In this document: positions 1 through 22,599 of the stretch, piece after piece
How positions within the stretch are numbered: the first letter of the stretch is position 1
Layout of the letters: each line of letters opens with the position of its first letter
NCBI RefSeq assembly: GCF_018812025.1
Contig: NC_063063.1
Location: 7,779,942 to 7,843,941, forward strand
Length of the DNA stretch: 64,000 nucleotides
Source: Megalobrama amblycephala
Taxonomy: Eukaryota > Chordata > Actinopteri > Cypriniformes > Xenocyprididae
Direction of reading: 5' to 3'
The notes under the pieces: model-generated
Seen by the model: the letters and a program-made list of their open reading frames with translations, nothing else
Told to the model about the DNA's origin: nothing
Databases searched by the model: none
Made by a program: the position numbers and the translations under genes

Positions 1-12529
<12,529 letters not shown>

Positions 12530-12890
12530 GTTCAAGAGGAGTTCAACTTTTTCTGTTTTATCCCTGTGATGTAATTGGTGTGATCAGGGTTTCACACAGT
12601 GAAAGCAGTTACACAAAATGGTTCATTTTCTTAATGATATACACAACATTAATACAGTGTTCGTTTTGTTGTGGTTAATTTTTCATGTGGTTGTTTAGGT
12701 ATTTACAATTAATCACTCTTTGCACCATTATTAAATGTAATCATGAATTTTCACTTTTTGGTTCAGGTTTCTCTGATATTTGGAAACATTTGTACAAAAA
12801 CCATGAAGTGTTTTCTATTGTGAAAATCTTTTATTGTATTATATTCTCAGATCATTTTAAAGTTTCTTGGTTAAAAATATAAAATTGTTA

Positions 12891-12896
12891 AATAAA
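12891..12896 (+). terminator. Polyadenylation signal AATAAA of the ferlin gene
   Basis: AATAAA lies 362 nt after the ferlin stop codon, at the end of an AT-rich 3' untranslated stretch. A TG-rich stretch follows, as expected downstream of a cleavage site. Confidence 0.6.
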
Positions 12897-12991
12897 GACA
12901 AATGTTTGTTTAAATTGCGTCCATTTGTTTTCAGAAACTTCAATTAGACTTTATTTTAGCATTTTGATGATGAAAACTGTCATGTTCAGTT

Positions 12992-13342
12992 TAGGGCTGT
13001 CAAACGATTAATCGCGATTAATCGCATACAAAATAAAAGTTTGAGTTTGTATAATATATGTGTGAGTAATGTATGTAAATAATATGTATATGTAAATACA
13101 CACAAATTAATGTATATATTTAAGAGAAATGTTATTTATGTACAAAAAATGTATTTATATATAATATAAATTATATAAAAATATAAATAAATGCATATAC
13201 TTGTAAATATTTCTCAAATATATACATGGATGTGTTTGTATTTATATATACATAATAATTACACACAGTACACCCACATGTATTAGGCAAACTCAAACTT
13301 TTTTGTATGCGATTAATTGTGATTAATCGTTTGACAGCCCTA
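12992..13342. mobile_element. hAT-type MITE with perfect 8-bp target duplication
   Basis: Terminal inverted repeats TAGGGCTGTCAAACGATTAA and TTAATCGTTTGACAGCCCTA enclose 351 bp of AT-rich DNA. The host sequence GTTCAGTT is present on both sides (12984-12991 and 13343-13350). An 8-bp duplication is the signature of hAT transposition. It lies just downstream of the ferlin polyadenylation signal. Confidence 0.9.
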
Positions 13343-13796
13343 GTTCAGTTTACTTTATCCATGAAAATGGGACACAAACACGGTATATTTTATCAGTGGA
13401 AAAAACATTCTTAAAGTATAAAAATAAATACATTATATTATTTGTTATATGTCCCTGTACAAGTTCTTGATTTTTAAATCTTAATATCATTACATAGTTA
13501 ATCAATATGGCACAGGTGCTGTTTTTCCAAACTTCCGCATGATTGAAAATGTGATGTTGATTTTATAAAACCGTTCAATAAACAAGAAGTTAATATTAAG
13601 TGACTTAGATTTTAGACAATTTATTCAGCTACGGATAAAACTGGAACTTTATCTTGTGTGCATGATTTGTACATGCCTTCCTAAAGTACTTTTCAATGAG
13701 GAAAAATTAACTGAATGCCATGTTTTGCTATCAAGGATCAATCTATCTTACTTTTGTGCTGGTTGTTCAAAGCAAAATAGGACTGCCCTTTTGAAA

Positions 13797-13930
13797 AAAC
13801 CAGCATATGCTGGTTAGGTATGTTTTGAAGCATGGCAGTTTTGAGCTGGTTTAGGCTGGTCCTTAGTTGGTCATGAGCTGGTTTAAGCTGGTCCTGAGCT
13901 AGAGCATTTAGCTTAGGACCGACCAGCCTC
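13797..13930. repeat. Minisatellite-like GCTGGT repeats
   Basis: Degenerate repeats of AGCTGGTTTAAGCTGGTCC with a unit of ~10-20 nt. The open frame on the minus strand is a by-product of the repeat. Confidence 0.7.
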
Positions 13931-13979
13931 ATAGGTTTTTAACCCCCAAAACTGGTCTTGTTCTTCTGCGTCGTATTTA

Positions 13980-14760
13980 CATTTCATTTTATCTACGTAA
14001 TTTACATTTCAATTAGAGTATACAAATTAAAGTCATTACAAATTGAGGTTGTTCTTCTTGTTTTCTTATTTACAGAGGATGAAATAGTGTTAAGGTACAT
14101 TTGAAATTCTATCAAAAAAACAAGAAAAATTGGTTTGTTGTTAGCGAATTTACATTTATGGATATAGAATTTGCCAAGAAAATAAATTAAATTTATAACA
14201 AAACAAGCTTTGTTTTTATTAGAATCAGAATTAAAGTGGCCAAAAATTATATCTTTAAAAGTTAGATATATCTTGTTGGATATTAACTTTAATAAACAAA
14301 CATGACCAAACATGACCAAAATAGATGATAGACAGTTTCTGTGTAAACTTGGCAAAATGAGCATCTTGTATCAATATTGGTTTTATATTTAATCATAAAA
14401 TATTTAGCAGGGTAAAATTTATTTATTATTTTAAAAGACACTTCTTTTATTTTATTGGTAAGAAAATATTTTTGTTGGAAAGACCAAATCTTTTTCCAAT
14501 TTAAATTTTTAAATAAATTATTCCAGTAAAAGATTGCAGGAGACATCGAGATAATATCTTCAAGATACAGGTATCTAACTTTCTTGTTTCTATCTTTTTT
14601 TTCCTGAAAAACATATTTTATCTATAGTAGTGTCTATTGGCTCAGGGAAAGTAGTAGTTATAGTAGTAGAGTGAGTGTAATTCTTAAAAAGCATACAGAT
14701 TCCCGTTGGTATGGCTCCCATAACTATGGCAAATTCTTTGGGAGTAACTGGCACATTGTA
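13980..14760 (-). pseudogene. L1-like non-LTR retrotransposon fragment (ORF2 C-terminal part)
   Basis: Minus-strand frames read WNNLFKNLNWKKIWSFQQKY, then FYPAKYF, then FCQVYTETVYHLFW, followed in a shifted frame by INLIYFLGKFYIHKCKFA. This is the typical C-terminal portion after the reverse transcriptase of fish L1-like elements (a Cys-His-like FC..ETVYHLFW block, then a helix-rich tail). Frames are broken and no upstream polymerase domain is present. The interval 14315-14727 recurs exactly at 16108-16520. Confidence 0.7.
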
Positions 14761-15029
14761 TTCTGAAAGAAGTCATTAATAAACCTTTATTGTTAAATAG
14801 CTGACAAACTAAAAGTAATCCATTATTAAACTACTGATCAAAAAATAAAGTTCTGTTTTTGTATATAATATTTTGATTGTTCCAAATAAAAAAAATTATG
14901 GGGAGTGAAATTATGTTTATATATTAAAGCCCATGGTGGAAATTTGAAAGTTTGATAGAGCTGCTGTCTTTATAGTATGCTTCATCTCCAGCGGGTACGT
15001 CAGAGCAATTTTAAAATTGATTTAATTTT

Positions 15030-15660
15030 AATTAAGGGGGGACACTACAGGCAAAAACACAGTTTTTTCAGGCACCTGTCAATTTTGAGATTTTGTGTTT
15101 TTTGGCTTTTCATAAAGTGTTTTTTCAGACTGGTGAAAAAGAAAACATCCAAAATATACTTTTAAGTGTATGTTTTATAGCACTTTATCTATTTGCGTCT
15201 ATATATTTCAATTACAGTAAATATCTTTACAGGCCATTTTCTCAAAATGAATTTTTTCTCCTGCTCTGAGTCAGAAATCTCCACTTCAGCAGAAATTATA
15301 TACATTAAACTTTACAGTTTTATTCCTATCTATATTCTGAAGGTTTTTACAGAGGGATTAGTTGATATATAATTAGCCTGATTTTATGCAACATTTTATT
15401 CCTAAAAAAAGGTGAATTATTATTATTATTTTTTTTTTTTGGCTGTTGTTGATATTTTCTGATTTATGGAGTGATAAAAAGAGATATCCAAAATTCCCTC
15501 TGTAAAAACCTTTTAATTTAATACGTTCAAAAATCCAATATTCAGATTTTGTTTTTGTTTTAGAAATTTATGCAAATTAGTGCATATTTAATTAGATAAC
15601 ACCTCATTTGCATATTTAAATATAACATTTTAGAACATTTGTAATACAATTTTTTTTTAG
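15030..15660. repeat. Interspersed AT-rich repeat related to 7540-7770
   Basis: Shares phrases with the ferlin-intron repeat in the same order (CACTACAGGCAAAA, TTTTTCAGACT, TTTATGGAGT, GTAAAAACCTTT, ATGCAAAT). No coding potential. The following stretch to 15847 holds poly-T and an (AAAT)n run at ~15752-15792. Confidence 0.5.
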
Positions 15661-15757
15661 AATTTTTAATGTAATCAACCAGATGGGGAAGTATGGCGAT
15701 ATCTATTAGTTATTTTTTTTTTACCCTATTCACCTGGGGTGTCTCGCCTTAAAAAAA

Positions 15758-15794
<37 letters not shown>

Positions 15795-15847
15795 AACAAT
15801 ACTGCTTATAATATCTCATTATTAAATGTTAAAATTATGACCCCCAT

Positions 15848-17024
15848 GGAAGAGGATTAGGGCCAAGCAATAATAAAAAAAATAAAACCATCTCGAGATT
15901 AAAGTTGTTAAATTTCGAGAAAAAAATCATTAAATTTCGATAAAAAAGTCGAAATAAAATGTTGAGAATAAAGTCATTAAATTACGAGAAAAAAAGTCGT
16001 TAAATTTCAAGAAAAAAGTCGAGATAAAATGTTGAGAATAAAGTAATTAAATTACGAGAAAAAAGTCGTTAGATTATGAGAACAAATTCGTTAAATTATG
16101 AGGAAAAACCAAAATAGATGATAGACAGTTTCTGTGTAAACTTGGCAAAATGAGCATCTTGTATCAATATTGGTTTTATATTTAATCATAAAATATTTAG
16201 CAGGGTAAAATTTATTTATTATTTTAAAAGACACTTCTTTTATTTTATTGGTAAGAAAATATTTTTGTTGGAAAGACCAAATCTTTTTCCAATTTAAATT
16301 TTTAAATAAATTATTCCAGTAAAAGATTGCAGGAGACATCGAGATAATATCTTCAAGATACAGGTATCTAACTTTCTTGTTTCTATCTTTTTTTTCCTGA
16401 AAAACATATTTTATCTATAGTAGTGTCTATTGGCTCAGGGAAAGTAGTAGTTATAGTAGTAGAGTGAGTGTAATTCTTAAAAAGCATACAGATTCCCGTT
16501 GGTATGGCTCCCATAACTATTATGAGATTATGAGAACAAATTCGTTAAATTATGAGGAAAAAAGTCGTTAAATGTCGAGAAAAAAGTCGAGTTAAAATGT
16601 TGAGAATAACGTCATTAAATTACGAGAAAAAAGTCGTTAGATTATGAGAACAAATTCGTTAAATTATGAGGGAAAAAAAGTCGTTAAATTTCGAGAAAAA
16701 AGTCGAGATAAATGTTGAGAATAAAGTCATTAAATTACGAGAAAAAAAGTTGTTAGATTATGAGAACAAATTCGTAATTTAACGAGTTTATTCTCAACAT
16801 TTTATCTCGACTTTTTTCTTGAAATTTAACGAGTTTTTTCTAGTAATTTAATGTTTATTCTCAACATTTTATCTCGACCTTTTTCTCGTAATTTAACGAG
16901 TTTATTCTCAACATTTTATTTCGACTTTTTTCTCGAAATTTAAGGAGTTTTTTCTCGAAATTTAACAACTTTAATCTCGAGATTGTTTTATTTTTTTATT
17001 ATTGCTTGGCCCTAATCCTCTTCC
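15848..17024. repeat. Foldback AT-rich array with inverted ends
   Basis: The left end (GGAAGAGGATTAGGGCCAAG, then an AATAAAACCATCTCGAGATT-like stretch) is the inverse of the right end (TTGGCCCTAATCCTCTTCC). Between them are many degenerate ~20-nt units such as TTAAATTTCGAGAAAAAAGT, forward on the left and inverted on the right (from ~16770). A 413-bp L1-fragment copy is embedded at 16108-16520. The class is unknown. Confidence 0.75.
16108..16520 (-). repeat. Exact 413-bp copy of 14315-14727
   Basis: Base-by-base reading shows no difference or indel between the two copies over 413 nt. The copy is in direct orientation and offset by 1793 nt. It starts at ACCAAAATAG and ends at CCATAACTAT, with array sequence on both sides. 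Confidence 0.95.
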
Positions 17025-17179
17025 GTAATGAACAAAGTGTAGTAAAAAGAAAATAAATTACATTAAAAAATGGATATGTTTTAATATATAAAATTAAATA
17101 AGGACGTTGTATAAATAAAACGTTACATTAAATATATTACAATAAACATTATTAATTACAAAAAAAAAAAAAAAAAGTA

Positions 17180-17433
17180 AAACGATAACAAGGCGTATGT
17201 AATGAGGTAGAGCTTAGCGGATATGACGTCGTTTCTCAAATTCAAGTGCGTGACGTGATATTTAAATAGCCACCTGAGGCGTGATTAGAGGAACGATTCG
17301 ACACCGTTAACGCTGCTACGCCACAGTGTGAAGCGAAGACAATATAACACACGAACGTTGATTACTAAACTGCAGTTCAGTTTTTATAGATTTGTATTTG
17401 ATTTGAGAGAAAAATAAAGACGTTTGAGTTCAG
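17180..17433 (+). promoter_or_regulatory. Probable sun1 promoter and non-coding first exon
   Basis: CRE-like motifs TGACGTC (17224-17230) and TGACGTG (17251-17257) lie just upstream of a locally GC-richer stretch that ends in TTCAG followed by GTAAGT, a strong donor at 17434. No long open frame starts here, so exon 1 would be untranslated. The link to sun1 rests on position and strand only. Confidence 0.45.
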
Positions 17434-18429
17434 GTAAGTTATTTTAAGTTCTGTTTGAGCTAAGTAACGTTAACTGGCTAGTCAGCTCCGACAGGTAACG
17501 TTTCTGTTGATTCAACATTCACCCAAAACTCTTTGCTAAACATCACTAGCTTTCGTTATTGAAAAGTATACATTTTCTCCATGGCGTTTGGTACGTTTAT
17601 TGTATTCATTCAGGAGTTTCAACGTTTAGTTGTTTGTTCCTGTAGAATATCAGTAAGTGAAATGATCCCTGTGTGAAATCCTGCCTGATATTTAATGTTG
17701 GACGATATCACTGTTTGTATTTCGCGGCGGTAAGCCGATGCTCTTCTCATTGGTTCATTCAGCAGCTTTTCAGTATTTGAGCTGCTGTAGGCGGCCACAT
17801 ATGGATTATAATGGTTTAACGGCGATACTGCTGCCGTTTCGTGTGTCGAAGGTGCGATTCTGAGGTTTGAGGCGCAAGAAACGTTTAAGTAAGTCTCCTG
17901 TTTCTCTATTGTTAAAGCGAAGACGCTGCATTTGTACGAGACTGCGTATTATCATGAAACCTGCTTGGGTAATAACACAACACACTGCTGGTCGATTGAC
18001 TGCACAGTTGCTATTTGTCATTATTTATTGTATATATGGTTTCGTATTTATCTTGGTGTAGTTGAAATGTATCCACCCTGCATTGTGTGAAAAATGTTAG
18101 GCGTATTGCTATTTCACAGCCGAAGGTAGTGCATGAGAGATGGTGTTTGTCATTGTACACACCCTCCTCCTCCGCACATAAGCTAATAAGACTTCAACTT
18201 GTGTTGGGTTTATTTTTGTTACTTCTGTATTGTTTATTCATGCTGATAGCACAGGGAATATGAGCATATTTGTTACAAAGTGTAGTGCTACAAAATTAGA
18301 ATAAGACATGGAATAGGCTTGTCTTTTGAGAGATGTGGTTTTTATAGTTAAAATATTATACATTTTGTAATAAGCTTGTCTAGAATTTTCTGTACTATGA
18401 AAATCAGACTCATTTATAGGTTTGACCTG

Positions 18430-19095
18430 TGTCTGTCCTGTCTGTCTCTTTGTTTGAGACTTCACTTTTATTAGCAGAACATTGTTTTTCTACAGCTATT
18501 AGTTGGACCGAGTCTATCTGTACTTGCTTTGTAGAGATTATATTATACTTTAAAATATTTGTAATCAGACTAGTTACTTTATTGATTACATGATTACTTA
18601 ATATTCACAAAATAGCAGTTAATTATTCATAATTCAGTGATTTCTCCCAATTTCTCATACGTTTTCCTTTCTAAAAAAGCCAATTGCTTATGTTTGGGAA
18701 GTCTTTGTTTTGTTTTTGTTTTTTTGTTTTTTTTACCATAAATTTTGCAGTAATGCTTAGTCATAGGTGCTCATTTCACTGTCTGTCAAATAGTGTGTGG
18801 GTGAGTCTGAATCTGAAACATCACTCTGGATTTTCATTCAACATTGTGGTTGAAATAGATTTTGTCCAAAACGTTTAAAAAAAAAAAAAAAACAATTACA
18901 GTGCATTATGGTACGATTTTTGCTGTCGTATGAGCTCGTGGTCATCTTTTTTTTTTCTTTTTTCTTTTTTTTTCTTAACCTCTCAAGAGAAATTACGTGG
19001 AAGTTGCTGATGCTCTTATGGTCGCAACTTAATGTGTGAGGAATTACGAGCTGACCCGAGTATCTTATGAGCACCAACCGATAATTTTAAAACGT
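18430..19095. repeat. Unit A of a diverged tandem duplication
   Basis: Shares ordered sequence with 19108-19320 (CTATCTGTACTTGCTTT) and with 21290-21870 (GCAGTAATGCTTAGTCATAGG, TGAAACATCACTCTGGAT). The unit is ~0.65 kb and lies inside the presumed first intron of sun1. The second unit is split by ~2 kb of inserted DNA. Confidence 0.65.
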
Positions 19096-19332
19096 GTTTA
19101 AGAAATTGTTTGTCCCGTCTGTCTTTTTGTCTAAAGACTTAGAATATTGTTTTTCTGCAGTAAGTAGTTGGACCCAGACTATCTGTACTTGCTTTAGATA
19201 ATTATAATACAACATGTGTCCTGTATTTTGAATGCATTAGTACATTGCAGTTAGTTTGATACATGATGAGAGTCCAACATTTACTGTTTTCTTGGTGTAA
19301 TATATGAATTTCTTCCAAAAAGGGCTAGCATA

Positions 19333-20696
19333 TGGAGTCAAATTAATGCCTTAAAGTTTTGCACAAAAATAAAGTTTTGCAAAACAAAAAAAAGAATTGA
19401 GCAATAAAAAAATGTTTTGCAAACAAAAATAAAGAATTGCAAAGGAAAAATCAAGTATTGAGCAGAAAAAAATAAGTTTTGCAAAATAAAATAACGTAGT
19501 GCAAAATAAAATAACGTAGTGCAAAAATAAAAATATAATCAATTACAAAAATCAATGACAGCTGTAATCCTATATTATCTTTGCCACATATTTTTCATGC
19601 TCAAACCTACTAAATCATTTGCAACGCTCATTTTATTCTGCGTTTCAGTCAAGCGTGCGCTCACGATACCGGCTTTCGTTTGCGCTGCACTGTTCTGTGC
19701 GGTTCTCTTTATGGCACTGGTTTGACGTGGGGGTGGAGTCAAGAAACGGGGGCATGCCCCCGCGAAACACGTCATCGACAGGAGACGCAGATCGCAACAG
19801 AACAGATCAAGCATAGAGACAGAGCGCATTTATTATAATCTGAAAACCATGCCCACCGGGGGAAAAACAATCCAACCGGGGGAAAAATCAATCCAACCGT
19901 CTCCATTGACTTTGTAATGCATGATGCTGCCTCCTTGTCTTTTCTGACTCATTACAAAAAACAGAACAATGCCTAAAAGCTGCTGTGTGACAAGGTGTAC
20001 AGCTAACAAGCTAAAAACCCAGAAATAAGTTTTTATAAGCTGTCGACCCCAAAAAACGAATGTTTAAGGACACAAAAGTGGATACAGGCAGTGAGACAGA
20101 GCACAACAGGTCATATTACTATAAGAAATGCATTGGAGGGGGTCGTAATTGGCGACAACATATGCTAAACAAACCAACAAAAACAAACCATTCATTATTT
20201 TTAACCATGTCAAAGAATTATTTCACCTGTCGCTGATTACGTTCCCCTCCAATGCATTTCGCGGGGGCGTGCCCCCGTTTCTTGACTCCACCCCCACGTC
20301 AAACCAGTGCCATAAAGAGATCTGCACAGAACAGTGCAGCGCAAACGAAAGCCGGTATCGTGAGCGCACGCTTGACTGAAACGCAGAATAAAATGAGCGT
20401 TGCAAATGATTTAGTAGGTTTGAGCATGAAAAATCTTTGGCAAAGATAAAATAGGATTACAGCTGTCATTGATTTTTGTAATTGATTATATTTTTATTTT
20501 TGCACTACTTTATTTTATTTTGCAATTTATTATTTTTGTTTGCAAAACTTATTTTTTTTCTGCTCAATACTTTATTTTTCCTTTGCAATTCTTTATTTTT
20601 GTTTGCAAAACATTTTTTTATTGCTCAATTCTTTTTTGTGTTTTGCAAAACTTTATTTTTGTGCAAAACTTTAAGGCATTAATTTGACTCCATACT
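19333..20696. mobile_element. Long-inverted-repeat DNA element with a THAP remnant
   Basis: Inverted repeats of ~430 nt (19333-19768 and 20262-20695), starting ATGGAGTCAAATTAATGCC, are nearly identical; open frames in the two arms translate almost the same. The flanks share CTAGCA, so a short target duplication is possible. The central ~490 nt hold a broken THAP-like zinc-finger start (next entry). It is probably an internally deleted P-element- or Kolobok-type transposon. The insertion splits duplication unit B. Confidence 0.75.
19969..20103 (+). pseudogene. THAP zinc-finger remnant
   Basis: ATG opens MPKSCCVTRCTANKLKTQK and then a stop. In another frame the sequence continues FYKLSTPKNEC and then WIQAVRQS. 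The THAP family starts M-P-x-x-C-x2-4-C and has a later conserved Trp in a W-x-x-A-x-R context, both visible here. A frameshift and a stop show it is dead. THAP domains occur in P-element and Kolobok transposases and in host THAP proteins. Confidence 0.55.
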
Positions 20697-21289
20697 AGCA
20701 AGCATTCTGGTGTGAACGTGGCCTGTCAAACCTAATGCTTCACTAAAAGGACAAGTTTGCCCAATATTTTTTTTTTTAGTAACCAGCTCTGTATTGTTAC
20801 AATGTCTGTAGTATATGTAAATGTACAATGTTTCTTCATGTTACATGCATGCAGATGTTTATTTGTCAGCAAAAGTCTGCTGGATATACATTTGGACTTT
20901 TTTTTTTTTTTCGACACACATGTATGTGTGTGTATATATACACATACATAAAGACCTATTGTGTATTCAAACAGTGATGGGTTTTTTTTTTTTTTTAGGC
21001 GTAGACTACCTGGTGGCAGAAAATGACAATTCAGCAGTAGCAGTCTAGAAGCCACGGAATAAAAAAAAAAAATTGTCTATATCTTACAATTCTGACTCTT
21101 TTTCTCACAAATCTGAGTTTATATCTCACAATTCTTGGAAGGAAAAATAGAATTGTGAGATTCTGTGGATTTTGCCCATTTTCCTCCACTTGTTACCACC
21201 ATTTTCTGGCACCTCTATGCGCACGCAGATGCAAGTGACGTAACTGTGACGTCTGCTCCAAATTGGTCTATTGAGTAGTAACTGATTAT

Positions 21290-21870
21290 ATGTAATCTGA
21301 ATTATATAATCAGATTGCTAAAATTAAATACTTTTAAAAATATTCAACAGACAAGTTCTTTTTTTTTTATTTTTTATATAGATTACATGATTACTTAGTA
21401 TTCACAATGTCAGTCAATTATTCATAATTCAGTGATTCTCACTATTTGTCCTAATTTTATTTTAAATTTCCTTTCTAAAAAAGCCTATTTCTTATACATG
21501 TTTTGGAATTCTTCCAGTTTTGTTTTCCAGGTTTTGTTTTGTTTACGTTTTAAATTTTGCAGTAATGCTTAGTCATAGGTTCTCATTTCACTCTCTCTGT
21601 CTGTGTAAGAGTGTGTGGGTGAGTCTGATTCTGAAACATCACTCTGGATGTTTGTTTCAACATTGTGGTTGAAATAGATTTTGTCCAACACGTTCAGAAA
21701 ATAATTACTGTACGTTACTGTCCGATTTTTGATGTCGTATGAGCTCACAGACTTTTTTTTTTTTATATATATCTCTTTGGAGAAATTATGTGGAAGTCAT
21801 TAATGCTGGTATGGTTGTGACTTGCATTGTGTGAGAGGAATTGCATGCTGAGACAAATTTCGAGCACCTT
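21290..21870. repeat. Unit B (second part) of the tandem duplication
   Basis: Collinear with 18555-19080: TTATTCATAATTCAGTGATT, then GCAGTAATGCTTAGTCATAGG, then GAAATAGATTTTGTCCAA. Point differences and indels show an old duplication. The interval 20697-21290 before it holds T tracts, the repeat shared with 9940, and a TATCTCACAATTCT repeat fragment. Confidence 0.65.
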
Positions 21871-22494
21871 TCAACCTCCCAATAATTCAAATTTCATTTG
21901 CTACCATTTTTTCCAAACTTGCCCAAAATGAAGTTTTGGCCTTTACAGGTTAAGTATTTGGCTGCGTTTATGCCGTGTATTAATTACCAAAATTTTGAGA
22001 TGACAACACGTGACATTCTACTAAATGGTCTTCACATCCTCGGACTGGGAATTATTCATTTTTATGGTAACACTATTAAATATGCAGTGGTCAGGTGGTA
22101 CAGTGGTTGCTCTCAGAAAATTCCCAGGGTACAAGTTGTAATTTAGGAATTCTACAAGGATGTGAACTCTTTTTACAATTTCGAATCTTGCAATTACGGT
22201 TATTACGACATGTTGTGGATCTTGGTTTTTAAAAGATATGAATGGTGGCTTAATGGCAAAAATCTGATTGTTCAGCAATGATAGTTTTTTTGGGTCATCT
22301 GGCATCTGGTCAGAGCCCCCTTAAACAGAATGAGTGGTTCTTTGTGCAAGTGAATTTATTTCCACCCATTTGTCATTGCAAATTTGGCTCAGGACAGGTT
22401 GAGAAGAACAAACTGCGGACAGTGAGTGAGTGATCACAGATGCACATCTACACTGCTGTTTGCATTATGATTATAAAGACAGGAAGATGTTGAA

Positions 22495-22557
22495 TATATT
22501 ATATTATATTATATTATATTATATTATATTATATTATATTATATTATATTATATTAT
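22495..22557. repeat. (ATATT)n pentanucleotide microsatellite
   Basis: About 12 uninterrupted pentanucleotide units in the presumed sun1 first intron. Confidence 0.95.
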
Positions 22558-22599
22558 ACAAACTAATTGCACATCAAATTTGGCTGAGAAATTACTCCC

